A stretch of DNA of 64,000 nucleotides, taken from contig NZ_JAKOIW010000009.1 of the NCBI RefSeq assembly GCF_022206305.1, positions 112,544 to 176,543 of the forward strand, read 5' to 3'. This DNA comes from Gordonia sp. 'Campus'. GTDB taxonomy: Bacteria; Actinomycetota; Actinomycetes; Mycobacteriales; Mycobacteriaceae. The translations under genes were made by a program, and so were the position numbers. The notes beneath the pieces were generated by a model that saw only the letters and a program-made list of their open reading frames with translations, was not told where the DNA came from and did not search any database. Below, piece after piece: positions 51,503 through 58,717 of the stretch. Every line of letters begins with the position of its first letter. Positions within the stretch are counted from its first letter, which is position 1.

Positions 51503-52519
51503 ATGGCCGACCTGATCTGCGCATCGTCGCTCAGTCAATTGCCCGAACTCATCGAGGAGTTCGACGGCGACGCCCGCTCGATGCTGGCGCGCGTCGGCAT
51601 CGACCCGGCTGTGGTCGGGGCCTACGACCGGTTCGTGCCGTTCACCGCGCTGTCCACGATCATCGGCCTGTGCGCCGCCGAGTTCGGTGTGCCCGACTTC
51701 GGTCTTCGACTGGCCGCCCGGCAGGACCCCGACATTCTCGGGCCGGTGGCGATCGCGGCCCGCAACGCCGAGACCATCGGCGACTCCTTCAGGCAGGTCA
51801 CCGAGTTCGCGCACGTGTACAGCCCGGCAATCACCGCGCAGCTGCACTACGGCGAACGCGAGGTCGCCTACGAGTTCGACACGGTGCTCAAGCGGGTGCC
51901 CTACCGCCCGCACGTCGTCGAACTCGCGATGGGCGTCACCCGCTCGACGTTCCAGATGACCCTGGGGCACGACTTCCGTGCGAACCGGATCACGCTGACG
52001 CACCCCGCCATGTCGGAGCCGCGGGTGTACGCCGAGTACTTCGGCTGTCCGGTCGACTTCGAGGCCCCGGCCAACCTGGTGGTGTTCCCGCGCGGGGTGA
52101 TGCAACAGACGTTGCGGCGGGTCGACGCCCTGGCCTATGACGTGGCCATCCGGTTCATGACGGGCCACGACCGTGAGACGGCCTTCGTCGACGCGGTGTC
52201 GCAGCTCATCGTGCGGGCGCTGCCGGCCGGCGCCGCCACGTTGGACGCGGTGGCTCGACTGCTGATGATGCATCCCCGCGCCGTGCAACGGGGACTCGCC
52301 GACAGCGGGACCACCTTCGAGCAGCTGGTCGACGACGCGCGCCGCGACCTGGCCGTCTCCCTGCTGGCCAACAAGGGCGTTCCGCTCGGCGCGGTCGCGC
52401 GGCAGATCGGGTACTCCGAGCAGAGCACGCTGACCCGCAGCTCGCGGCGGTGGTTCGGGATGCCGCCGCTGGCGAAACGGCGCGAGCTGACGACGCCGGC
52501 CGGGCGGGGGAGTCGATGA
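51503..52519 (+). CDS. AraC-family regulator (OruR/arabinose-binding-like N-terminus)
   Basis: 338 aa from ATG 51503. The N-terminal 200 residues match the PF12625-type sensor domain (QDPDILGPVAIAARNAETIG), and the C-terminus has two helix-turn-helix motifs (ATLDAVARLLMMHPRAVQRG and VPLGAVARQIGYSEQSTLTR). A TTG at 51467 would add 12 residues. Two TTGACA sequences (51467-51472 and 51488-51493, 21 nt apart) lie just before the start. Divergent from the aldehyde dehydrogenase operon, it is the likely activator. Confidence 0.88.
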   Translation: MADLICASSLSQLPELIEEFDGDARSMLARVGIDPAVVGAYDRFVPFTALSTIIGLCAAEFGVPDFGLRLAARQDPDILGPVAIAARNAETIGDSFRQVTEFAHVYSPAITAQLHYGEREVAYEFDTVLKRVPYRPHVVELAMGVTRSTFQMTLGHDFRANRITLTHPAMSEPRVYAEYFGCPVDFEAPANLVVFPRGVMQQTLRRVDALAYDVAIRFMTGHDRETAFVDAVSQLIVRALPAGAATLDAVARLLMMHPRAVQRGLADSGTTFEQLVDDARRDLAVSLLANKGVPLGAVARQIGYSEQSTLTRSSRRWFGMPPLAKRRELTTPAGRGSR

Positions 52520-52520
52520 C

Positions 52521-53720
52521 CTACCGGTTGTCGGAGTCCATGAGGTGGCTGGGGTCCTCGATCCTGACGTCGTGATCGTCGCCGAGACGGCGGACCACCT
52601 CGCCGATCAGTCGGCGCGCGGCGTCGTCCATCACCCGCACGTGAGTCAGGTCGAGGACCACCGAGTCGGTGTCGAAGCCCTCGCAGGCGCGGCTCGCGAC
52701 GATTTCCGCTCCGGCGAACCGGACGTCTCCCTGCAGTTCGACCATCGTCGTTCCGTCCCGCTCGGACACCGACCGCAGCGCGGGACGGCCGGTGGGCGCG
52801 ACGTGCATCATGTGCAGTTCCATGTCGCGGGACAGCCGTTCGAACACGGCGACACCTCGAACGCTGTTGCCCTGTTCGTCGAGCTGCGGGGACCACACCG
52901 CGAGGCCGACCTGACCGGGTAACACGCCCAGGATGCCGCCGCTGACACCGCTTTTCGCGGGTATCCCGACGGTCGCCATCCAGCTGCCGCTGCCGTCGTA
53001 CATACCGCAGGTGGCCATCACCGACAGCACATGACGGGTGATCCAGCTGTCGAGCAGTCGTTCGTCGCTGTCGGTCGACAGGCCGCCGTTCGCCAGAACC
53101 GATCCCATGACCGCGAGATCGCGGCACGACACCCCGATCGCACATTGCGCCGCATACCCGTCGACCACCTCGTCGGGTTCGCAGTCGAGTTTGCCTGCCG
53201 AGCGCAGGAGGTAGGCCAGGGCGGTGTTGTGGTCGTCGGAGGCGAGCTCGGCGCGGTGCACCTTCTTGTCGACGGACAGCTTCCGCCCGGCGAGGGTACT
53301 CACCAGGTCGATGATGCGGTCGACGCGATCGGTGGCGTCGGAGCCGTCGACCATGCCGTGGATGGCGACGGCCCCGGCGTTGATGAGCGCGTTGCGCGGC
53401 CGCCCCGTCTCGGCTTCGAGTGAGATCTCGTTGAACGCGTCACCCGACGGTTCGGTGTCGACGCGGTCGAGAACCGCGTCGAGTCCGCGGTCGCGCAGGG
53501 CAAGCGCGTAGGCCGGGACCTTGGAGATGGACTGCAGAGAGAACTCGTGGTCGGCGTCGCCCGCGGTGTACACGGTGCCGTCGATGGTGGCCAAGGCAAT
53601 CCCGAACGACGACGGATCCGCCTGCTCCAGTTCGCGATTGCCCGCCGCCACCTCACCGCCGTCGTCGTCGCGGCATTCGTGCAGGACACGTTCGAGGTAG
53701 TCCTCGATGGGGGAGCGCAT
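52521..53720 (-). CDS. glsA: Glutaminase with C-terminal STAS domain
   Basis: 399-aa enzyme converting L-glutamine to glutamate and ammonia. The serine-dependent fold is visible: the nucleophile lies in FSLQSISKVPAY (SxxK), then NALINAGAVAI, EISLEAETGRPRNA and, later, CGMYDGSGSW. The C-terminal ~95 residues form a STAS domain (VVLDLTHVRVMDDAARRLIG), an anti-sigma-antagonist-like module found in a subset of actinobacterial glutaminases. The ATG at 53720 begins MRSPIEDYLERVL; a 12-codon longer start is unlikely. It is convergent with the AraC gene, with stops 1 nt apart. Confidence 0.92.
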   Translation of the reverse strand: MRSPIEDYLERVLHECRDDDGGEVAAGNRELEQADPSSFGIALATIDGTVYTAGDADHEFSLQSISKVPAYALALRDRGLDAVLDRVDTEPSGDAFNEISLEAETGRPRNALINAGAVAIHGMVDGSDATDRVDRIIDLVSTLAGRKLSVDKKVHRAELASDDHNTALAYLLRSAGKLDCEPDEVVDGYAAQCAIGVSCRDLAVMGSVLANGGLSTDSDERLLDSWITRHVLSVMATCGMYDGSGSWMATVGIPAKSGVSGGILGVLPGQVGLAVWSPQLDEQGNSVRGVAVFERLSRDMELHMMHVAPTGRPALRSVSERDGTTMVELQGDVRFAGAEIVASRACEGFDTDSVVLDLTHVRVMDDAARRLIGEVVRRLGDDHDVRIEDPSHLMDSDNR

Positions 53721-53737
53721 ATCCCACCGTAACCACC

Positions 53738-53792
53738 CGGGATTTCGTAGCGACAATGCGCGCTATGTCCGCATTGTCGCTACGAGATCCCG
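53738..53792 (-). terminator. Long inverted repeat between VOC and glutaminase genes
   Basis: 23-nt arms at 53738-53760 and 53770-53792, differing at one position (a G-U wobble in RNA), with a 9-nt loop. It starts 6 nt past the VOC stop and lies 18-72 nt upstream of the glutaminase start, so it is probably the VOC terminator. Its length would also allow an operator role. Confidence 0.75.
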
Positions 53793-53797
53793 TCGGG

Positions 53798-54169
53798 TCA
53801 GTTCTGGCGGTAGGGCATGTACTGCACGGACCAGGAATTGCCATCCGGATCGGCGAAGTACACGAAGTGGCCCCAGGCCTGCTCGTCGACCTCGCCGGGG
53901 TCGACGCCCGCCGCGAGCAGTTGTTCGCGAGCCTCGTTGATGTCGGTGACGACGATCTGCAGACCCTTCACCGACCCGGGTTCGGCGTCGGTGAGCCCCT
54001 TGCCGAAGGCGATGGAGCATGCGGACCCGGGCGGGGTGATCTGGACGAAGCGGATCTCGTCGGAGACGACGTGGTCGTGGTCGACGTTGAAGCCGATCTT
54101 CGAGTAGAAGTCCTTCGCGCGGTCGACGTCGCTGACCGGCAGGATGACGAGCTCGAGTGTCCAGTTCAC
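53798..54169 (-). CDS. VOC-superfamily (glyoxalase/bleomycin-resistance-like) protein
   Basis: 123-aa single-domain protein. It begins MNWTLELVILPVSDVDRAKD and contains GLQIVVTDINEAREQLLAAG and YFADPDGNSWSVQ, typical of a VOC metal-binding beta-alpha-beta-beta-beta fold. The usual first metal ligand (His) is replaced by Glu6 or another residue, so whether it binds metal is unclear. The substrate is unknown. Confidence 0.87.
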   Translation of the reverse strand: MNWTLELVILPVSDVDRAKDFYSKIGFNVDHDHVVSDEIRFVQITPPGSACSIAFGKGLTDAEPGSVKGLQIVVTDINEAREQLLAAGVDPGEVDEQAWGHFVYFADPDGNSWSVQYMPYRQN

Positions 54170-54292
54170 GATTCCTCCTGGGGTTGTGGTGTGGTTCCAC
54201 TGTCGCAGGAGATGCGGACAGTTTCGGTCCTTATTCGACGATGGGTCGCCCGGCGCCCCCTGAGGACGCCGCCCGGCGCCTGCGGAGGGCCG

Positions 54293-54505
54293 TCACGAAG
54301 GGTCCGTGCGTCTCGTGTCTGCGCGTCGACGGATGCGGTGCCGATCAGGGCGAGTCAGCGCGCGGATCTCGTCGAGAACCTCGTCCCACCCGCCGTAACC
54401 GATAGGGGTCAGGGTTCCACCGCGCCGAGCTTTCTTGACGTCATCCGCCGTCCAGCCCATCGCGGTCAGTTCGTTCAGCGTGAAGACGCCACAGTCCGAG
54501 GTCAT
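54293..54505 (-). pseudogene. AbiEi-like N-terminal remnant
   Basis: A 70-codon frame whose first ~42 residues (GVFTLNELTAMGWTADDVKK, then GGTLTPIGYGGW) look like the AbiEi-type winged helix seen at the head of the 23.98-24.95 kb gene family. The remainder (PDRHRIRRRADTRRTDPS) has no likeness to the family, and the rest of the gene is missing. It is probably a decayed copy, though a small intact gene is not excluded. The surrounding gap 54170-54631 holds nothing else I can recognise. Confidence 0.42.
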
Positions 54506-54631
54506 GTCTGCTTGGACGCAGCGAACCGGCACCCGGTTTCATCCGGTCCGGCCGATGCCGCTGATTTCTCGTCCATCTGACGGGTACCGGTGGGCAGTTT
54601 GCCCTTCGGGCCCGCTGAGGTGGACGAGATT

Positions 54632-55513
54632 TCAGCCGGCCGAGAAGCGGACGGCGGCGCGGACCTGGGCTGCGATCGCGCGTCCGGTACCGAGGGGCCA
54701 GCGGTGCATGACGTAGTCGGCGGCGGCGTCGACGGTGAGCTGGCGGGTGGAATTGCCCGCGCGCACCCAGAACTCGGGTGGGTTGTTCTTCCCGGCCCGC
54801 AGGTACACCGGTCGCGGCGACGGCGAGCACGTCACGCGGCACACCGGAACCGTCCCTGCCTCCCCGGGCCGGGCGACCGGTTCGACGACGATCCCGACTG
54901 CCGCCGCGGTGTTCTGCCCGAGCGTGGTGGTCAGGAGATCACGCAGCCACAGTTCGAAGCGGTCGGCGTCGGGCACCTTCAGAGTCCCGAAGTCGGGATC
55001 GAGACCGAGGGGCGTGCCGTCGTCGGCGACCCCGATGAGCAGTGTCCCGCCGTCGGAGTTGAGGAAGGCCGACACCGTCTTGACGATCACCTGCTCCATG
55101 CGGGGGTCCTTCTCCCCGTTGCGCAGGTTGACGCGTGCGGTCGACTTGAACTCGAGCCGGTCGGACTCGCCGTCGGAGAGCAGTTGGGCGACAGTGGCAT
55201 TGGACTGCCGCTGCAACCGCGCCGCGAGCAGGCCGTAGGCGCCGACCGCGACGACCGAGCTGATGAGTCCCAGCAGCACCGTCGTCAGGCTCCACACCCG
55301 GAGGTGCTTGTCGACGAGCCCGGCGATGTAGAGGCCGAGCGCGGTGCCGAGGATCGACAGCACCATCGCCGTCGTGGCGTCGAGCCGAGCGCGTCTGCGC
55401 AGCGACCACCGGGCGACGAGGCCGAACACCCACGAGACCACCAGGACCAGTACCAGCGCGGTGGCGGTGGCCCACACCGGTACCGCGAATTCGATTCCGC
55501 CGATCGTTCCCAC
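54632..55513 (-). CDS. Membrane-anchored AlbA_2 (Schlafen-type) domain protein
   Basis: 293 aa. Two or more hydrophobic helices in residues 10-100 (VWATATALVLVLVVSWVFGL, VLSILGTALGLYIAGLVD, GLISSVVAVGAYGLL), followed by an AlbA_2 domain (about 110-245) with ESDRLEFKSTARVN and MEQVIVKTVSAFLNSDGGTL, then LIGVADDG. AlbA_2 domains bind nucleic acid or act in RNA-related immunity and stress in other contexts; having one tethered to the membrane is uncommon. It is the sole gene between hairpins. Confidence 0.83.
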   Translation of the reverse strand: MGTIGGIEFAVPVWATATALVLVLVVSWVFGLVARWSLRRRARLDATTAMVLSILGTALGLYIAGLVDKHLRVWSLTTVLLGLISSVVAVGAYGLLAARLQRQSNATVAQLLSDGESDRLEFKSTARVNLRNGEKDPRMEQVIVKTVSAFLNSDGGTLLIGVADDGTPLGLDPDFGTLKVPDADRFELWLRDLLTTTLGQNTAAAVGIVVEPVARPGEAGTVPVCRVTCSPSPRPVYLRAGKNNPPEFWVRAGNSTRQLTVDAAADYVMHRWPLGTGRAIAAQVRAAVRFSAG

Positions 55514-55521
55514 ACCGTTTT

Positions 55522-55558
55522 ATAGCCCGAAGCCGCGGTGACCGCGGCTTCGGGCTAT
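55522..55558. terminator. Hairpin between the AlbA_2 gene and the acidic-repeat gene
   Basis: Arms 55522-55539 and 55541-55558 are perfectly complementary (18 bp before loop strain; effective loop TGA). It lies 17 nt past the stop of the acidic repeat protein (minus strand) and directly upstream of the AlbA_2 gene, so it terminates the sigma-factor-side transcript. Confidence 0.85.
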
Positions 55559-55574
55559 GGATGTGCGGGTGGGG

Positions 55575-55901
55575 TCAGACGGCGTCGCCGCCGTCGATGC
55601 TGCCGAAGTCGCCGACCTCGACGTTGCCCTCGTCGTCGACGGCGGTGTCGAAGGTGCCGTCGGCATCGGTGTCGGCGACGGCGATGTCGGTGTACCCGTC
55701 GGCGTCGGTGTCGGCTTCGATGATGTCGATCTCGCCGTCGGCGTTGGTGTCGTAGGCGATGGAGTCGGCCTGGCCGTCGCCGTCGGTGTCGAGGACGGCG
55801 TCGGTGGTGCCGTCGCCGTCGACGTCGGTGAGTGCGGCGTCGACGATGCCGTCGCCATCGGTGTCGACGAGAACGGCGTCGGCGGGGATCTCGGTGCTCA
55901 T
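55575..55901 (-). CDS. Acidic DxDGDG-repeat protein
   Basis: 108 aa, very acidic, made of about six 12-14-residue repeats of the form DTDGDGxxDxxx (for example DTDGDGIVDAALTD and DTDADGYTDIAVAD). These are calcium-binding loops like those of thrombospondin type 3 or dockerin repeats. There is no signal peptide or membrane helix. It is the last gene in a minus-strand group with an ECF sigma factor and another acidic repeat protein, opposite the dynamin genes. Function is unknown; a calcium-responsive cytosolic scaffold is a guess. Confidence 0.78.
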   Translation of the reverse strand: MSTEIPADAVLVDTDGDGIVDAALTDVDGDGTTDAVLDTDGDGQADSIAYDTNADGEIDIIEADTDADGYTDIAVADTDADGTFDTAVDDEGNVEVGDFGSIDGGDAV

Positions 55902-56045
55902 GGTGGGGTCCTTTCGGGAGAGGGTGCCGGGGGCGGCGTGTGCGGTTCTGGTTATTTGGAGTCGAGCGTGCCGGGGTTTGTTCCCGTCCGTTCCGAAGTC
56001 GCGGTGAGGTCATTCACCCGGGCGACGACCACGGTCGGGACGCGA

Positions 56046-56585
56046 CTATCGAAGGTCTGCAAGCAATTCGGACAAGATGGACCGCGCGCGCGAGATCCGG
56101 CTGCGCACGGTCTGCAGCCCGATGCCCTGCGCCTCGGCGATCTCGGAGTAGCTGAGTTCGCCGTACACGCGCAGCACGAAGGTCGCCCGGTAGGCGTCGG
56201 GTACCTGCGCCAGGGCCTCGGCGACCCGGTCGGACACGACGACCTGCGCGGCGACGTCCAGGTTGCTCATCGGGTCGTGATCGGCGATGTCGTCGGTGTC
56301 GGATCGCTTGCGGATGCGTGCGAGAGCGGCATTCGAACCGATGCGGTACAGCCATGTCGACAGTTGCGCGTCACCACGGAAACCGCCGATGGCCCGCCAC
56401 GCCGCGACCAATGCGTCCTGCATGGCGTCTTCGGCGTCGGGCTGGTTGCCGGTGATGCGTAAGCAGATGGCCCACAGACGATCCCGATGTTGCTCGACGA
56501 GGGTGGTGAACGCGGCCTGGTCGCCGGCGCGAGCACGCTCGAGCAGGTCTGCGCCGGAGGAGGATTCGTCGATCAACGAATGCAC
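56046..56585 (-). CDS. ECF-type RNA polymerase sigma factor
   Basis: 179-aa sigma-70 family factor. Region 2 includes DAEDAMQDALVAAWRAIGGF and STWLYRIGSNAALARIRKR; region 4 includes LSYSEIAEAQGIGLQTVRSR. It most resembles SigM/ECF types. No anti-sigma factor with the usual HxxxCxxC motif is adjacent. Given its position between two acidic repeat proteins and opposite the dynamin/Hsp70 operon, it may control that operon; no clear ECF promoter consensus was found to prove it. Confidence 0.9.
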   Translation of the reverse strand: MHSLIDESSSGADLLERARAGDQAAFTTLVEQHRDRLWAICLRITGNQPDAEDAMQDALVAAWRAIGGFRGDAQLSTWLYRIGSNAALARIRKRSDTDDIADHDPMSNLDVAAQVVVSDRVAEALAQVPDAYRATFVLRVYGELSYSEIAEAQGIGLQTVRSRISRARSILSELLADLR

Positions 56586-56681
56586 CCGCTCATCGTAGGG
56601 CGGGGGTTCGGGAGGGTCAGCCCGTCGTCGGATCCGATGCGCCTCGGGTGTCGAAAGTCCTGGTGGTGGGGGCGAAACGGC

Positions 56682-57044
56682 TCAGAAATCGTCATCGGGC
56701 GTCGTCTCCTCGAACGACACCTCGTCGGTGACATCGTCGTCGGCCCCGAAGATGTCGGCGCCGAAGATGCCAGCGTCCTCGATGGTGCCGTCGTCGATGG
56801 GGGAGTCGTCGACACCGTCGACACCGTCGACACCGTCGACACCGTCGACCCCGGCGACCCCCTCGAGATCCCCACCGAACTCCTCGTCGAGCGGGTCCGG
56901 CCCGGCTGCTGCGGTGAGATCGGTCGGGAGATCGTACGACGGGTCGAAGGCCGTCTCGACTGCGGAATCCCATGCGGCGTCGGGGACCGCCAGGTCACCC
57001 GGCGGGTCGTTGTCGCGCAACCAGTCGTCGAAGTCGTCGGTCAT
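56682..57044 (-). CDS. Acidic protein with VDG repeat tract
   Basis: 120 aa, highly acidic. The N-terminus MTDDFDDWLRDNDPPGDLAV is followed by a tract of five VDG/VDGVD units (GVDGVDGVDGVDGVDD) produced by a 9-nt DNA repeat. There is no signal peptide or known domain. GAGAGGCGG precedes the ATG. It heads the minus-strand group and shares its promoter region with the dynamin operon. A role as a substitute anti-sigma or adaptor is possible but unsupported. Confidence 0.72.
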   Translation of the reverse strand: MTDDFDDWLRDNDPPGDLAVPDAAWDSAVETAFDPSYDLPTDLTAAAGPDPLDEEFGGDLEGVAGVDGVDGVDGVDGVDDSPIDDGTIEDAGIFGADIFGADDDVTDEVSFEETTPDDDF

Positions 57045-57085
57045 GATCGTCCGCCTCTCGTGGCGTCGGGGTGGTTCGCACCCGG

Positions 57086-57160
57086 GCCATTCCGGACCGG
57101 GTCATCAAGGACAGGTTCATCAAGGACAGGGTCATTCAGAACAGGGTCATTCAGAACAGG
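57086..57160. repeat. 15-bp tandem repeat in the dynamin operon promoter region
   Basis: Five 15-nt units: GCCATTCCGGACCGG, GTCATCAAGGACAGG, TTCATCAAGGACAGG and two identical copies of GTCATTCAGAACAGG. They lie in the divergent 263-nt region between the acidic VDG gene and the first dynamin gene, about 150-220 nt upstream of the latter. Confidence 0.9.
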
Positions 57161-57307
57161 GACGCGCGGGTGGTCGACACGGATACTGTCATCCGGTCGA
57201 CTGCCGTGGCGTCGACGAAGGTGGAGAATTCCCGTCACGTACCTAGGAGTCGCGGCGAACCCGGAATGTTCCCGCCGGGTCCGAGAAAGTTGCGGGAGGG
57301 CGATCGC

Positions 57308-58717
57308 GTGGAGCAACGCATGACGGTGCGGCGGCGCGTGGAGCAGTTGCTCGCCGACGTCGCGCCGCTGTCGTCCGACCCCGCGATCATCGACGCGCTC
57401 CGCGGTCAGATGGCCCAACCGCTGACCGTCGCGCTCGTCGGGCGTGTCAGCTCCGGCAAGTCGACGCTGCTCAACGCCCTCGTCGGCGACCGCGTCGCTC
57501 CCACCGATCGCGCCGAGTGCACCCGGGTCGCCGCCCTGTACACCGAGGGCACCCCGCAACGGGTGGAGGTCGTCGGACTCGACGGGACCGTCACCGAACT
57601 GCCGGGACCGATGCGCGGCGACCTCGGACGCCCACCCGAGGAGATCGACCACGCGATCGTCCACACCCCGTCGCGCCTGCTTCGTGAGCGTTTCCAGGTC
57701 ATCGACACCCCGGGCCTGTCGGGATTCACCGACACCGCGGAGACGGCCACCCGTCGAGTGTTCGGCCGGACCGGCACGGGGCGGGACGGCCGACTGCCCC
57801 GCCCCGACGTCATCTTGTTCCTGCTCGACGACGCCGCCGGACCCAAGGCCGACGAGGTGGAGTTCCTGACCGGCTCCGGGGCGTCGGCGCAGAACACCAT
57901 CCTGGTGATCTCGCAGGCCGACCTCATCGCCGCCGACAATCCGATGCTCAAGGCGCAGGAGATCGCTCGCCGGGTGTGGCGTCGGTTCCCGGCGATCGCG
58001 GGGGCGGTGGTCGCGGTGTCGGGGTTGATGGCCGAGGCGGGTGTCTGCGGGGTCACCGAACGCGAGACCGCACAGATCTCGCGGCGCGGACAGCTCGAAC
58101 CGTGGGAGCTGCTGACCATCCTCGACGGTGGGGCGCCCGCGCCGCCGGGCGTCGACGTCGACGAGCTCGGTCGGCTCGAGGATCTCGTCGGCACCTATGC
58201 CCTGGATGCCGGCGCCGAGGTCGCCCGGCAGGGGGCGCGGGCGTATTGCGATTGGCTGCATCGGGTTTCGGGCATCGACGAGCTACGGCTCGCCATCGGT
58301 CGGCGCTTTCTCGCGGTGGGTGATGTCCTCAAGGCGCGCACCGTACTCGCCGAACTGCGCGACGCGGCCTACCGGAGTGTGCGACGTGAGCACTTCCTGG
58401 AGGCCATCGAGGAGGCCGAGACGTCTCCGCCGCTGCACCGGCTCCGTGAGGTCGGCGCGCTCGAGGCCCTCGCCCGCTGGCAACCGGACAGCGACCTGGT
58501 CGGCGAACTGAATCGGGTGGTGGCGAGTCGAGATGTGCGCGTGCTGTTGTCGCTGCCGCCGAACGTCGCGCCCGCCCAGATCGTCGACGCCGCACGCGCT
58601 CGTGCCGCCGACTGCCGTTCCCGACGGGCCTTCGCCGCGACCTCGGCGGAACGAGAGGCCCTGCTGGTGCTCGAACAGACCTTCCAGCTGGTGCGACGCG
58701 GAGCGTGGACCTCATGA
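57308..58717 (+). CDS. Dynamin-like GTPase 1 (IniC/IniA-like)
   Basis: 469 aa from GTG 57308, which has GGGAGGG 7 nt upstream; the longer frame beginning at 57071 would run through the repeat array. GTPase motifs: G1 GRVSSGKST (45-53), a Thr-containing switch (CTRVAAL), G3 DTPGLSG and G4-like SQAD instead of TKxD. A helical stalk follows, with no clear membrane hairpin; in this it resembles the shorter partner of bacterial dynamin pairs (IniC, DynB). ATGA-coupled to the second GTPase gene. Confidence 0.88.
   Translation: MEQRMTVRRRVEQLLADVAPLSSDPAIIDALRGQMAQPLTVALVGRVSSGKSTLLNALVGDRVAPTDRAECTRVAALYTEGTPQRVEVVGLDGTVTELPGPMRGDLGRPPEEIDHAIVHTPSRLLRERFQVIDTPGLSGFTDTAETATRRVFGRTGTGRDGRLPRPDVILFLLDDAAGPKADEVEFLTGSGASAQNTILVISQADLIAADNPMLKAQEIARRVWRRFPAIAGAVVAVSGLMAEAGVCGVTERETAQISRRGQLEPWELLTILDGGAPAPPGVDVDELGRLEDLVGTYALDAGAEVARQGARAYCDWLHRVSGIDELRLAIGRRFLAVGDVLKARTVLAELRDAAYRSVRREHFLEAIEEAETSPPLHRLREVGALEALARWQPDSDLVGELNRVVASRDVRVLLSLPPNVAPAQIVDAARARAADCRSRRAFAATSAEREALLVLEQTFQLVRRGAWTS

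Noticed and set aside
53707..53940. Small plus-strand frame over the long inverted repeat
   Set aside because: Arg-rich shadow of the VOC gene; no start signal or homology.
57071..57307. 79-codon extension of dynamin GTPase 1 through the 15-bp repeats
   Set aside because: Shine-Dalgarno and GTPase family start at 57308; the upstream peptide is repetitive. Not fully excluded, since the repeat keeps frame.
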